From Mastigocoleus sp. MO_188.B34 (lineage in GTDB: Bacteria; Cyanobacteriota; Cyanobacteriia; Cyanobacteriales; Nostocaceae): a stretch of 55,247 bases of DNA. Under the pieces are notes generated by a model. The model did not search any database. It was given only the letters and a program-made list of their open reading frames with translations, and was not told where the DNA came from. This document shows positions 17,801 through 27,774 of this stretch, one piece after another. Made by a program: the position numbers and the translations under genes. Each line of letters starts with the position of its first letter. Positions within the stretch are counted from its first letter, which is position 1. The stretch spans positions 1-55,247 of the forward strand of contig NZ_JASJDK010000038.1 of NCBI RefSeq assembly GCF_030065675.1, given 5' to 3'.

Positions 17801-19819
17801 ATGAGAGAAACTATTCTAGATGTCCGTGACCTACAAGTGGAGTTTAAAAGCGATCGCAACATTGTTAAAGCAGTAGATCGTGTTGGATTCGAACTGCATC
17901 GTGGGGAAACCCTAGGAATAGTTGGAGAATCGGGTAGTGGAAAATCAGTCACATCCTTGGCGATAATGCGTTTGATACAAGATCCAGGGAGAATAGCAGG
18001 TGGTGAAATTTGGTTTAATCCCCAAGAAGATGGTACGCCAATAAATTTACTGGATTTACCCCTCGAAGAAATGCAATTATACCGGGGTGGAGAAATCGCA
18101 ATGATTTTCCAAGAACCAATGAGTTCCCTTAACCCAGTATTCACCATTGGTTTTCAACTGATTGAAGCAATTACCAGACATCAAAATATTTCTCCCCAAG
18201 CAGCACAACAAAAAGTAATAGAAAGTCTGCAAGAGGTAAAACTGCTCGGTAGTGATGAAGAAATAACTCAACAATATATTGAGGAAGGTATATCAGCCGA
18301 AGACACGCGTAGATTAGCTCAGTTAGTACAGCAACATAAAGAATCAATTCTCGAACGCTATCCTCACCAACTTTCTGGCGGTCAATTACAACGGGTAATG
18401 ATTGCAATGGCGATTTCTTGTAACCCGATGTTGCTAATTGCTGACGAACCAACCACCGCTTTAGATGTAACAGTACAAGCAACAATTGTTGAACTATTGC
18501 GGGAATTACAGATACGTCGCAACATGGCGATGATTTTTATTAGCCATGATTTAGGATTGATTGCTGAAGTCGCCGATCGCGTTGCAGTTATGTATCGAGG
18601 AAAAATTGTCGAATCCGGCGCAGCAAGGGAAATTTTTACCGATCCCCAACATCCTTACACCAAAGGTTTAGTTGCTTGTCGCCCCACCTTAGATCGTCAT
18701 CCCCAGAAATTACTGACCGTTGCTGACTACATGACTGTAGAGGAAACAGCTACAGGGGAAGTGGTAATTAACCCCAAAGAACACCCTGAAGAATTGGAAT
18801 TAACGTCAGCAGAAATTGAACAAAGACGAGCAGAATTAGAAAAAAAACCAACCGTTCTCCAAGTCAAAGATCTCACAGTTGGTTTTCCTGTGAGGGGAAT
18901 ATTTGGCTCCACAAAGCACCACTTTATGGCAGTTAACAGGGTTTCCTTTGATGTCAAACAAGGAGAAACCTTAGGTTTAGTAGGAGAATCAGGTTGTGGT
19001 AAAACCACCTTGGGTAGGACTTTGTTGCAATTAGTCAAACCAATGGGAGGTCAAGTTCTTTTTGAAGGTCGGAACATTACTGACATCAAGAAGAAATCTT
19101 TACAGCAATTGCGCCGAGAAATGCAAATTGTGTTCCAGAATCCCTTTAGTTCCTTGAACCCCCGTTTAAAAGTGGGAGATATTGTCATGGAACCTTTAGT
19201 GATTCATTCGGTTGGAAAAACCAAGCAAAAGCGGCGAGAACGTGCTATTTATCTTTTAGAAAGAGTGGGTTTAGATGCGGGAGCAATGAATCGTTATCCC
19301 CATCAGTTTTCTGGAGGACAGCGTCAGCGGGTTTGTATTGCTCGTGCTTTAGCATTAAATCCCAAATTTATTATCTGTGATGAATCTGTATCAGCCCTTG
19401 ATGTATCAGTTCAAGCACAGGTACTAAATTTACTTAAGGAACTTCAAGAAGAGTTTAATTTAACCTACATATTTATTTCCCACGATTTGAGCGTCGTTAA
19501 ATTTATGAGCGATCGCATTTTGGTAATGAACCAAGGTCAAATCGTTGAACAAGGTATAGCAGAGGAAATATATCGTAATCCCAAAAAAGAATATACTCGC
19601 AATTTAATTGCTTCGATTCCTACAGGTTCTCCAGAGAGAATGCGACAGCGTCTTCCTAAAACTCTACCTCAATTAAAAGATGAGCTTTTAGGATTAGTTC
19701 AGGGAAATTCCGCTACAGCCCAAAATTTAATAGAAGCTCAAAAAAGCAAAACCCCAGACGAATCAGAAGAATGGATTTTGGAAAAAGTTATCCAGGATTT
19801 AATTAGAGACAGACATTAG
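17801..19819 (+). CDS. Peptide/nickel-type ABC transporter, fused tandem ATP-binding protein
   Basis: 672 residues made of two ABC ATPase modules, equivalent to DppD and DppF joined (the layout of GsiA/YejF). Module 1: Walker A GESGSGKS (about 45-52), signature LSGGQLQR, Walker B LLIADEPTTALD, H-loop ISHDL. Module 2: Walker A GESGCGKT (about 395-402), signature FSGGQRQR, Walker B FIICDESVSALD, ISHDL. After each module comes the oligopeptide-type extension (HPYTKGLVACRP; KEYTRNLIASIP). Module 1 carries an insert of about 50 residues between the Q-loop and signature (around 125-180), longer than usual. The protein would energise import of di/oligopeptides at the inner membrane, but no permease or binding-protein gene is adjacent, so partners must lie elsewhere. 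A HIP1 octamer is at 17850. Confidence 0.92.
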   Translation: MRETILDVRDLQVEFKSDRNIVKAVDRVGFELHRGETLGIVGESGSGKSVTSLAIMRLIQDPGRIAGGEIWFNPQEDGTPINLLDLPLEEMQLYRGGEIAMIFQEPMSSLNPVFTIGFQLIEAITRHQNISPQAAQQKVIESLQEVKLLGSDEEITQQYIEEGISAEDTRRLAQLVQQHKESILERYPHQLSGGQLQRVMIAMAISCNPMLLIADEPTTALDVTVQATIVELLRELQIRRNMAMIFISHDLGLIAEVADRVAVMYRGKIVESGAAREIFTDPQHPYTKGLVACRPTLDRHPQKLLTVADYMTVEETATGEVVINPKEHPEELELTSAEIEQRRAELEKKPTVLQVKDLTVGFPVRGIFGSTKHHFMAVNRVSFDVKQGETLGLVGESGCGKTTLGRTLLQLVKPMGGQVLFEGRNITDIKKKSLQQLRREMQIVFQNPFSSLNPRLKVGDIVMEPLVIHSVGKTKQKRRERAIYLLERVGLDAGAMNRYPHQFSGGQRQRVCIARALALNPKFIICDESVSALDVSVQAQVLNLLKELQEEFNLTYIFISHDLSVVKFMSDRILVMNQGQIVEQGIAEEIYRNPKKEYTRNLIASIPTGSPERMRQRLPKTLPQLKDELLGLVQGNSATAQNLIEAQKSKTPDESEEWILEKVIQDLIRDRH

Positions 19820-19882
19820 ATTCAGTTATCAGTTAATGGTCATCATTTAACCAATAACCCTAACTACCCAATCCCCAACCCC

Positions 19883-20893
19883 CTAATTATTCTGCAAATT
19901 AACATCTCGAATTGGGAACGGAATATTAATTCCTTCTTGAAGATAGCGTTTGTGTAATTTCTTAACAAACAAATGTTTGGCTTCCCGTTGACTGAGAAAT
20001 TCGCTTACAGGAATATGAACTTTATAATCAATACTAAAATCATTAAATGTGTGGAATAAAATAAAAGGTTCTCTTTCGGTTATATCAGGGGAAATTTCCC
20101 GCATTACTTCTGTTGCAACCTCTACAGTAATCTTTTCTACTTTTTCCAGGTCGCTACTATAGCTTACTCCTACATCCATTGTTACCATTAGTTGTTTAAT
20201 CGGTAAATGGTAGTTAGTAAATATTGCCGAACCCAACTGAGAATTTGGAATAATCACCACATTATTTGACAGACTTTTAATAGTAGTAGTTCGCCATGTA
20301 ATATCTGTGATATATCCTTCTTGACTATCTTGTAATTTGATATAGTCTCCAGTTTTAACTTGCTTGGAAAGGATTAAATAAAAACCAGAAAATAAATTTG
20401 CTAAAGTATCTTGTAAAGCCAAACCTACTGCTAAACCACCAATTCCCAAAGTGGTGACAATTGCAGAAATTTCAATTCCTATAGTTTGTAATATAATTAA
20501 TGTTCCTAAAACTAAAACAGTAGTTTTAGCAAAATTAGAAATTAGAGAAGCAGAAATTCCCTCTTTTCTTTTAATAAATAAATTGACAAATCCAGAAGTT
20601 AATCTGGCAGAAACTAAGGTAATTGAGAATAGAAAAACAATTGTAATAAACTTACGCAATGCCTCCGTCACATCTGGTTTTAACTGATAACTAATAATAG
20701 CTGCGAATAAACCAGCAAGAAATAACCAGGTAAAGGTCATCCGATGTAGGGATGAAATAATAATATCGCTTCCTGGAATCTGTTTTTTGATCACAATTTG
20801 TTTGACCTTACCGTAAACGATTTTTTCACCAATAAATCCGGCGATCAAACCAATTAAAATAAATGCAACTGGCAGAATCCATTCAATTGTCAT
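19883..20893 (-). CDS. Small-conductance mechanosensitive channel, MscS family
   Basis: 336 residues. Hydrophobic segments lie at about 5-24, 50-70, 79-100, 119-141 and the pore region 145-175. The pore helix reads LGIGGLAVGLALQDTLANLFSGFYLIL, which matches the Gly/Ala-rich MscS TM3 and the following beta-domain entry. The cytosolic part continues GDYIKLQDSQEGYITDITWRTT and VVIIPNSQLG, both canonical. The channel would open under membrane tension and release solutes during hypo-osmotic shock. It is convergent with the ABC gene and divergent from the HDAC-family gene. A second, longer MscS-type protein is at 42470-44164, so the window holds two unrelated-looking paralogues. Confidence 0.9.
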   Translation of the reverse strand: MTIEWILPVAFILIGLIAGFIGEKIVYGKVKQIVIKKQIPGSDIIISSLHRMTFTWLFLAGLFAAIISYQLKPDVTEALRKFITIVFLFSITLVSARLTSGFVNLFIKRKEGISASLISNFAKTTVLVLGTLIILQTIGIEISAIVTTLGIGGLAVGLALQDTLANLFSGFYLILSKQVKTGDYIKLQDSQEGYITDITWRTTTIKSLSNNVVIIPNSQLGSAIFTNYHLPIKQLMVTMDVGVSYSSDLEKVEKITVEVATEVMREISPDITEREPFILFHTFNDFSIDYKVHIPVSEFLSQREAKHLFVKKLHKRYLQEGINIPFPIRDVNLQNN

Positions 20894-21042
20894 AAAAGCA
20901 TCCTGTTTTATTACAAACAGAATTAATTTATCAAAACTTGTCTTGTTTTATGGTGTTTCAAACATCACACTGAAAAGTAAATTAAATTGTGAATGTAAAG
21001 ATTGCTTGTCTGGCTTGCACTTCAACGTTCCATAATTTAAAC

Positions 21043-21960
21043 ATGGACTTGCCAATAATTTATCACCCGGATTATGTTACCCCCTTACCTCCAGGACATC
21101 GCTTTCCGATGTCTAAATTTGGAAAACTCTATGAACTACTATTAAATGATGGAGTTGCACATCAAAAACAATTTTATTCACCCGAACGTCCTACAAAAGA
21201 ATTAATTGAACTAATTCATATTCCAGACTACGTGGAAGCATATTATCAAGGAACCTTGAACCCCAAAGTACAAAGACGTATTGGATTACCTTGGTCACCC
21301 GAAATAGTTAATCGTACTTGCACTGCTGTCGGAGGTACAATCCTCACAGCAAAACTAGCATTGCGTCATGGTTTAGCTTGTAATACCGCAGGTGGAACCC
21401 ATCATGCTTTCCCCGATTACGGTTCTGGATTTTGTATTTTTAACGATTTAGCGATCGCACCCCGAGTATTACAAAAATTGGGTCTTGTATCCAAAGTTTT
21501 AATTGTGGATTTGGACGTCCATCAAGGGGACGGTACAGCATTTATCTTCCAAAATGATGACAGCATATTTACATTTTCGATGCACTGTCAAATTAACTTT
21601 CCCAGTACAAAACAACAAAGCGATTTAGATATTCCCTTGGAAGTTGGAATGGAAGATGATGATTATTTACAAACTTTAGCCAACTATCTACCAGAATTAC
21701 TCTCACAAGTAAAACCAGACTTAGTCTTATACGATGCTGGAGTTGACCCACATATTGGCGATCGCCTAGGAAAGTTAGCTTTAACTGATGGTGGTATTTT
21801 TCGTCGAGAAATGCAAGTCCTAAGTACATGTGTTGGTGCGGGTTACCCAGTTGCTTGCGTCATTGGTGGTGGTTATGCAGATGATATGAAATCTCTTGTT
21901 TGGCGTCACTCACTTCTACATCGAGCGGCTACAGAAGTTTATCAACAATATCGACTTTGA
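21043..21960 (+). CDS. Histone deacetylase family (AcuC/HDAC-like) deacetylase
   Basis: About 305 residues. Zn-dependent arginase-fold amidohydrolase of the HDAC superfamily. Seen: HP.Y opening (IIYHPDYVTPLPPGHRFPM), GGTHHAFPDYGSGFCIFND with the paired active-site histidines, VDLDVHQGDGTAFIF (Asp and His zinc ligands), YDAGVDPHIGDRLG (third ligand Asp) and the C-terminal IGGGYADD. Bacterial members act on acetyl-lysine, acetylpolyamines or related amides; the substrate cannot be told here. I place the start at ATG 21043, since homologues begin just before IIYHP. An in-frame GTG at 20989 would add 18 residues and has no better ribosome binding site. Divergent from the MscS gene. Confidence 0.88.
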   Translation: MDLPIIYHPDYVTPLPPGHRFPMSKFGKLYELLLNDGVAHQKQFYSPERPTKELIELIHIPDYVEAYYQGTLNPKVQRRIGLPWSPEIVNRTCTAVGGTILTAKLALRHGLACNTAGGTHHAFPDYGSGFCIFNDLAIAPRVLQKLGLVSKVLIVDLDVHQGDGTAFIFQNDDSIFTFSMHCQINFPSTKQQSDLDIPLEVGMEDDDYLQTLANYLPELLSQVKPDLVLYDAGVDPHIGDRLGKLALTDGGIFRREMQVLSTCVGAGYPVACVIGGGYADDMKSLVWRHSLLHRAATEVYQQYRL

Positions 21961-22214
21961 CCGAAAACACAAAACGAAGAGCTAGCTATTAGCTATTTTT
22001 CTAAATAAACCTACACAAACCTAAGATTTCCCTAGCGATGTCTTATTAGCATTCCCAGATCACAACAATGAACAAATTTACTTATAACTCACATAAATTT
22101 ATTTTTTATTAAGAATCTTATTAAATCGAAAGGTTCAGTTAATGCTACAGATGCAGTATGTCGTCACCTCCGATACAATTTAATTAATAGGAGAGTCTAG
22201 GAGAAATAAAAAAG

Positions 22215-23357
22215 GTGCTATCAAAAGGCTTTGAAATTGAAATTTATACTGGTACGCCTGAAGCTGATGTCGTCGGACTCTCCGACAAGATTGTCTCTGC
22301 TCTAGATGGATTTGTTCGCGAACCAGATAATCGTAATGTCGAATATATAACTGCTCCATCTATCAATTACGAGCAGCTATTATGCGCTTTGTTACGTCCT
22401 CGGATGCAATTAAGGAAATATCTTCATAGTTTAGGGAACTATACCTTAATACCGGGAAGTACTTTGTCACTGGTCGAGGACGATCGCTTTTTCCGTTCTG
22501 ACCCAACTAATCCTTACCATAGCCACATTGAAAATGCTTACGGAACCAAAGTCGTTACCGCTAGCGTTCATATCAATATTGGGATTGATGATCCAGAAAC
22601 ATTAATGCGAGCTTGTCGAGTAATTCGACTTGAAGCACCTCTTTTCCTTGCCTTGAGTGCTTCATCTCCATTTATTAAGGGAAAAGCTTCCGGTTTCCAT
22701 TCCACTCGATGGGGACTTTTCCCCCAAACACCTAATCCTGTTCCCTTATTTGAAAGTCATGCTCATCATATAAATTGGATAGAAAATCAATTGGCGAATG
22801 GAAGTATGTACAATGTTCGCCACCTATGGACATCAGTAAGACCAAATGGCGATCACCGTCCTTACGATCTCAACCGTTTGGAACTGCGGATTTGTGACTT
22901 GGTTACAGACCCTATTGCTTTGCTAGCAATTACAGCTTTTCTTGAAGCTCGTATAATACAAATTATTGATAATCCCAGAATCGATCCTTTAACCCAATCC
23001 CAATTATCCCCGGACGAATTAATCGATTTAAATAGAAAAAATGAAATTGCAGCAGCAACTTCTAGCCTTGATGCTCAATTAAAGCATTGGAAAGATGATA
23101 GCACTATTACTGCTCGAGATTGGATAACCTATCTTCATCAAGATTTGGACATAATAGCCGAAAAAAATGGTTTTAGCCATTTTTTCTCTGAATTATTAAA
23201 GATTTTGCAAAGTGGTAACGAAGCCCAACAGTGGTTACAACTTCATGGTGTTGGCTTTAGCGCCAGGGATGTACTTATTCAAGCAATAGATACGATGAAA
23301 GAACGGGAACGGGAACTTGAACTTGAAGATAAGGTTTGTTCTTCCTTGGCTGCTTGA
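22215..23357 (+). CDS. gshA: Glutamate--cysteine ligase, cyanobacterial type
   Basis: 380 residues. It joins Glu and Cys with ATP to give gamma-glutamylcysteine, the first step of glutathione synthesis, in the cytoplasm. The sequence follows the cyanobacterial/GCS2-like form: KGFEIEIYTGTPEADVVGLS at the start, FVREPDNRNVEYITAPS, SLVEDDRFFRSDPTNPYH, TASVHINIGIDDPE and NGDHRPYDLNRLELRICDLV. The start codon is GTG at 22215, supported by AGGAG at 22199-22203 and by the conserved KGFEIE immediately after. A strong terminator follows at 23412. gshB is not in the window. Confidence 0.93.
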   Translation: MLSKGFEIEIYTGTPEADVVGLSDKIVSALDGFVREPDNRNVEYITAPSINYEQLLCALLRPRMQLRKYLHSLGNYTLIPGSTLSLVEDDRFFRSDPTNPYHSHIENAYGTKVVTASVHINIGIDDPETLMRACRVIRLEAPLFLALSASSPFIKGKASGFHSTRWGLFPQTPNPVPLFESHAHHINWIENQLANGSMYNVRHLWTSVRPNGDHRPYDLNRLELRICDLVTDPIALLAITAFLEARIIQIIDNPRIDPLTQSQLSPDELIDLNRKNEIAAATSSLDAQLKHWKDDSTITARDWITYLHQDLDIIAEKNGFSHFFSELLKILQSGNEAQQWLQLHGVGFSARDVLIQAIDTMKERERELELEDKVCSSLAA

Positions 23358-23411
23358 TATTAAATGCCTGGGATTGAAACTTAAATCGTAACGACATTAA
23401 ATCAACCGATG

Positions 23412-23441
23412 AGCAGTTAGCTTCTGTCTAACTGCTTTTTT
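23412..23441 (+). terminator. Rho-independent terminator of gshA
   Basis: Perfect 9-bp stem AGCAGTTAG / CTAACTGCT with a 7-nt loop, immediately followed by a T6 run, 55 bp after the gshA stop. This is the cleanest intrinsic terminator in the window. Confidence 0.88.
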
Positions 23442-23974
23442 CATTAATTTCTCTTATCTGCTAAGTATTATTCTGACAGACAGTTATTGTACAGGCATAT
23501 CTCAGGTTCGCATAATAGTGTGTTTCCCATAGAATATATTGCGAACACTTGTAAATAAATGGATTGCTCTAATAAACAAGTAATTGTTTTAAACAACTTC
23601 ATTGAGTATTTAATCTTTTAATTACTCCCACAACCTCAAAAATTTTACTCACGCAAAACCCAATAAATAGTTTTTTAATATTTCCTACCCTGTATTTTTT
23701 GTCCATCTATCATAAATTTTCTTTACCCGAATAAACCCTAACAATACTTAGGTAATTTCAAACATCTACTTACGGTGAGGAATACTATTTTTTGTTCTAT
23801 TGAGTAAAACTACGCTTTTGCAAGCACTTTGAGGTAGATTTATTGTGACTTTAAAAATTCTAATCAATGAAGATGGATTGAGAAATATTAACAAAACCTA
23901 TCAAATAACACTATCTTAAGGTAGATTACGTACTTATCTTACATTGTTTTTCTTAATACATAAATTGATTATAT
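23442..23974. other. AT-rich gap before trmL
   Basis: 533 bases; no gene or clear element seen. The trmL promoter must lie at its right end. Confidence 0.4.
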
Positions 23975-24436
23975 ATGCCTCAAGTAGTATTAGTAAATCC
24001 CTTAATTCCCCCAAATACGGGGAATATTGCTCGAACTTGTGCAGCGACCAATACACAATTACATCTAATAGGACCTTTAGGATTTGAACTCAGTGATCGT
24101 TATCTCAAAAGAGCTGGTTTAGATTACTGGGAATTCGTTAAACTGCACTATCACGAGTCAATAGAAGCTTTTCGTAGGGAACATCAAAAAAATGGAGGTA
24201 GATGCCTAGGATTCAGCGTTCGCGGCAGTGTTAACTATGTTGAGTTTGAATTTCAGCCCAATGATTGGTTGCTCTTTGGGAGTGAAACCGAAGGGTTACC
24301 ACCCACAGTCATCTCCGAATGTGACGCAACTGTTCATATTCCAATGAGCCAAAAAGGTGTTCGCAGCTTAAACTTATCTGTCAGTGTTGCTGTGGCGTTA
24401 TTTGAAGCTCGTCGCCAACTAGGATATCTTCAATAA
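23975..24436 (+). CDS. trmL: tRNA (cytidine(34)-2'-O)-methyltransferase
   Basis: 153 residues, normal for TrmL, a minimal SPOUT methyltransferase acting as a dimer on the wobble nucleotide of certain tRNA-Leu isoacceptors with SAM. Hallmarks: VVLVNPLIPPNTGNIARTCAAT at the start, LHLIGPLGFELSDRYLKRAGLDYW, the knot region LLFGSETEGLPP, and IPMSQKGVRSLNLSVSVAVALFEARRQLG at the end. ATG 23975 fits the conserved N-terminus exactly. Confidence 0.94.
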   Translation: MPQVVLVNPLIPPNTGNIARTCAATNTQLHLIGPLGFELSDRYLKRAGLDYWEFVKLHYHESIEAFRREHQKNGGRCLGFSVRGSVNYVEFEFQPNDWLLFGSETEGLPPTVISECDATVHIPMSQKGVRSLNLSVSVAVALFEARRQLGYLQ

Positions 24437-25270
24437 ATTTAATTAATCACATAAACTATTATGGTGATTGTTACTTTAAGTGTAAATACATAATAAATTT
24501 CATTAAAAGTTTAAAATTAATCAAAGATAAAAAATATACTTAATATTAATATTGTGCCTGTGTAAAAAATACAGATTTATATAGTAATTTTCCTGATGAT
24601 CGCCAAATCTGCCAACAGTACTTCAAAGTAAGCAGGTCTAAATATAAGTAATTTATATAATTCATCTGATTCAGTCTGAGAATCGAATGATATATTTTAG
24701 TGATTTCGTATTTTTCCGGACTAGGGTCAAAAAAAGGTGAAAAGTTGTCTGAGCGTGAGTTTGAGCGAACGCACCCAGAAATTCTATTCTCGTGACAATT
24801 TGGGAGCGCAGAAACACCTGCGAATTTATACGGTTGAATTCTCAAGCAAAATCAACGTACATTCACTTTTTGAGAAGGCAAGTTAACTTGTAGAAATCTA
24901 AGGGATTACTACAGCAAGGACACACCTCTTTTACGAAGTCTTTACATAAGCTTCCTTGGATAGCCAGTAAACTCGTCAAATATATACTTGTCTAGTTCTG
25001 GTTGGAAGGGGTAAAACAGATGAAGACAGGTGTAAGAGAGAAAGACACGATAAGACAGCGGACTGTGAAACTGATTATCCAAAAACAGAAAAATTTATTC
25101 TTGTGTTTAGGGTGTGAACTTGTCTAAAACTAGAGAAGCAGGTTAATCTTGCCTAAATCATCTCTAGTGGAAGTGATCTTGATCAATTTTTATTAGCGAT
25201 CTAAATCATTGACTAGTATCCGACTAGAAATCGAGGTCAGTTAAGCGCTAGCGATCATAGGAGGTCGTCT
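24437..25270. promoter_or_regulatory. Long leader region of the M23 peptidase gene, with TTG-start RBS
   Basis: 834 bases. It ends with a strong Shine-Dalgarno, ATAGGAGG around 25257-25264, 6-7 bases before the TTG start at 25271, and this decides that start. The last 300 bases are less AT-rich than most gaps here. In many bacteria the c-di-AMP (ydaO) riboswitch precedes cell-wall hydrolase genes; I looked for its conserved segments (GGGGTGAATC-like and the CCGTCAG end) and did not find them. A minus-strand frame of 99 codons (24546-24845) shows nothing recognisable. Confidence 0.45.
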
Positions 25271-27388
25271 TTGAAACGAGCATTAAAGAAGAGAGCAAAT
25301 GCTGTGGTTGAAAACACTGTCAGCGATGATGTCTCGATGGGGCAGATAGAGGAATTAGACAATTCCAAGGCTTGTCGTCGAGCACGTACCAAAGCCGCCA
25401 TGATTGGTTTGGCTATCTCGATGGGAGCTACCAGCCTTTTGGTGACTCGACAAAGCGATCAAGCCCTGGCAGCAGAATCTGTAGGCAGCCAAAAAGCAGC
25501 CTCTTCTCTTCCTGCTGCTTCTGAGAACGATGTAAATTTTGCTCCAAGAAAAACTTCAGAATATGGAGTCTTTTCTAATGTAAGCGTGCCGGATAACCCA
25601 CAGACGGTAGACATCAAGGCAATACCTGAGTGGAAAGGGCTTGGCACAAAAGGACAAATAGCAGCGTTAAAGTCAGCAAAACTTCCTTTGCCTAAAGTAG
25701 TTTCTTCACAAAGTGCAGTTAAGAATGCAGCTTCACTCAAGGAAACTCTTAAAACAGCCAAGCAGCAAACAAAAGCACAGAAGGGATTGGCGGGAGAGCA
25801 AACCGTATCATCTAGCAGTCGCCCACAGACAATAGTCCCAACGACAAACTTGGATGGAAACGTTAATGCTCAACTTAAAGCTCAACAAGAGTTTGCTATT
25901 CAACGCTTACAGGAAAAATCTAATAACCTAAGAGCAAGTTTGGCAAAGCTGCGTTCTGGGGGAACCAAGAGTCCATCTGCAATTTCCCACAACTCAGTTA
26001 AGTCATCAAACTCAACTGAAAAATCAGTCAACAGTGTTGCTCGGAGTGGCAGGCAAATTTCGGATAATGTAAAAGCTTCCGAACAAGCAAAATCCATCAA
26101 AAGGTTTAATCCTGGTGTAGTTGCAAATATACCAGCACTCCCAGGTGTTGTTACACCAGCAGAAAATCAACCCTATTCTGTTAAGTCAGGGGATACCCTA
26201 GGTGAAATAGCACAAAGTTATGGTACTTCTGTTACCGAACTTGCAAGGGTCAATAAGCTTAACGATCCAGATAAGCTACAAGTAAATCAACAGCTAGTTA
26301 TACCTGGTCAGCAAGATCGTATTACTAGTAGTGTAACAACAATTGCTTTTAACCCTAATTTTAAATTAAACGGCTACGATCACGGTGGCAAAAATAAAGC
26401 ATCTACGCTTGCATCAAGTGAAATTGGGGTAGATCCAAAGTCTACTATTGGCTCAGAATTATTCAGTAGTACAAATCAATCCTCTACCGGAGAAGCAGCT
26501 TACGGTATGGGTGGTGAAGCTACACCCCTAGTTTTTGCTGAAATGCGCTTGGCAAGAGTCAAAGCAGCAAGTGATAAAAATCCCAAGTATAATCAACGTC
26601 TTCGCAGTTTAAAAGCAGAAATTGAAAGATTACGGGCAAAGTACCGCGCTCAAAAATCTCGTGAAGGTAAAGCATCTGAAGTAGAAGCAGTTACACTTCC
26701 TCAGAACAAAAATGCTTCAACCTCTAGAAGATCTATAAAGCAAAATAATAATGTATCGGTACCAATTGCTGTCCCCACAGCAGGTAGCTCAACATTAGCT
26801 ACACAAAATAATGGGGCAGTGCCCATTCCAGTACCTCAACCAAAATCAGTATCTTCGATTTACGGTAGCCGCTATAATTCACAGTTTATTCAACGGAATA
26901 ACTCAGTTGTTACTCCCAGAACAAACAATCTTTCTACGCCATTACCACCTTTAGCGGCGGCTGGTAGATATTTGCCCAGACCAATCGAAAACATTCAACC
27001 CAAATCCAAAGGTTATATTTGGCCAGCGAAGGGAGTTCTTACTTCTGGATATGGTCCACGTTGGGGAAGAATGCACAGGGGTATTGATATTGCAGCTCCT
27101 ACGGGAACTCCAATTCATGCTGCGGCTGCTGGTGTGGTTAAAAAAGCTGGCTGGAACAGAGGTGGTTACGGCTATCTGGTAGATATTCGTCATCCAGACG
27201 GTACGATAACTCGCTACGCTCACAATAGCAAGCTTTTAGTTAAGAAGGGTCAGCAAGTACAGCAAGGACAGAAGATTTCCTTGATGGGAAGTACTGGATT
27301 TAGTACCGGTCCCCACTTGCATTTTGAAATTCGTCCAAATGGTCGGGCGACAAACCCAATGGCTTTCTTGCCACCGAAAAAGAGGTAA
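25271..27388 (+). CDS. LysM-M23 peptidoglycan DD-metallopeptidase
   Basis: 705 residues. A hydrophobic segment at about 43-60 (AAMIGLAISMGATSLLV) then ALAAES looks like a delayed signal peptide or anchor, so the protein acts in the periplasm. Residues 70-300 are low-complexity Ser/Lys/Ala/Gln. A LysM domain is at about 301-346 (YSVKSGDTLGEIAQSYGTSV). A short coiled coil is at about 425-470, and a Pro/Asn-rich stretch follows. The M23 domain is at about 585-702, with zinc ligands His602 and Asp606 (HRGID) and His682-Leu-His684 (GPHLHFE). Family role: cleaves peptide cross-links of peptidoglycan, in growth, division or septal-junction formation. All zinc ligands are present, so it is likely active rather than an EnvC/NlpD-like activator. 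TTG start supported by the RBS. Confidence 0.92.
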   Translation: MKRALKKRANAVVENTVSDDVSMGQIEELDNSKACRRARTKAAMIGLAISMGATSLLVTRQSDQALAAESVGSQKAASSLPAASENDVNFAPRKTSEYGVFSNVSVPDNPQTVDIKAIPEWKGLGTKGQIAALKSAKLPLPKVVSSQSAVKNAASLKETLKTAKQQTKAQKGLAGEQTVSSSSRPQTIVPTTNLDGNVNAQLKAQQEFAIQRLQEKSNNLRASLAKLRSGGTKSPSAISHNSVKSSNSTEKSVNSVARSGRQISDNVKASEQAKSIKRFNPGVVANIPALPGVVTPAENQPYSVKSGDTLGEIAQSYGTSVTELARVNKLNDPDKLQVNQQLVIPGQQDRITSSVTTIAFNPNFKLNGYDHGGKNKASTLASSEIGVDPKSTIGSELFSSTNQSSTGEAAYGMGGEATPLVFAEMRLARVKAASDKNPKYNQRLRSLKAEIERLRAKYRAQKSREGKASEVEAVTLPQNKNASTSRRSIKQNNNVSVPIAVPTAGSSTLATQNNGAVPIPVPQPKSVSSIYGSRYNSQFIQRNNSVVTPRTNNLSTPLPPLAAAGRYLPRPIENIQPKSKGYIWPAKGVLTSGYGPRWGRMHRGIDIAAPTGTPIHAAAAGVVKKAGWNRGGYGYLVDIRHPDGTITRYAHNSKLLVKKGQQVQQGQKISLMGSTGFSTGPHLHFEIRPNGRATNPMAFLPPKKR

Positions 27389-27426
27389 ATTTTCTCCGAA
27401 TACAACTGAATAAAATACCGTTCAGT

Positions 27427-27457
27427 TGAGGGAGTTTTTCTCCCTCATTTATTTTTT
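27427..27457 (+). terminator. Rho-independent terminator of the M23 gene
   Basis: An 8-bp stem TGAGGGAG / CTCCCTCA with a T5 loop (27427-27447), followed by TTTATTTTTT, 39 bp after the stop codon. Confidence 0.85.
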
Positions 27458-27510
27458 GCTCGCTAGTAATTGTAATAGGTATAGCGCTACACGCAATTCA
27501 AAATTCAAAA

Positions 27511-27552
27511 TATGACCTGCGGTCACGCTTTGCTAACAAAGTTCAAAATTAT
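27511..27552. repeat. Short dispersed repeat copy
   Basis: TATGACCTGCGGTCACGCTTTGCTAACAAAGTTC contains two small nested palindromes (GACC-TGC-GGTC; CTTTG-CTAA-CAAAG) and is flanked by near-copies of TTCAAAATTATA / TTCAAAATATGA. It resembles the TATGTCC-NNN-GGACACG family found at 28020 and 54990-55170. Confidence 0.45.
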
Positions 27553-27774
27553 ATTACTCATAAGTTTTAGCACGTCTACGATGAAAAGGATTCATCAATG
27601 TCTTCACCTAAGTACTTAGTTCTATAATTGGTGAGTGGTAATTTATTATCTCTTTTTCCAGCAGTTAATTTACTCTGATTTAAGGATTTATTAAAAATTT
27701 CCGTCAAGGGGTAGTCAAGAGTAAATTTGTATGATAACTTAATGAATAATGCAAAGCTTTAACAGCTTATATAT

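Noticed and set aside
24546-24845. Minus-strand frame of 99 codons in the M23 leader
   Set aside because: Composition is not protein-like, there is no RBS and no recognised segment; kept only as part of the gap description.
24850-25270. c-di-AMP (ydaO/yuaA) riboswitch before the LysM-M23 gene
   Set aside because: The conserved segments of this riboswitch could not be found on reading the region.
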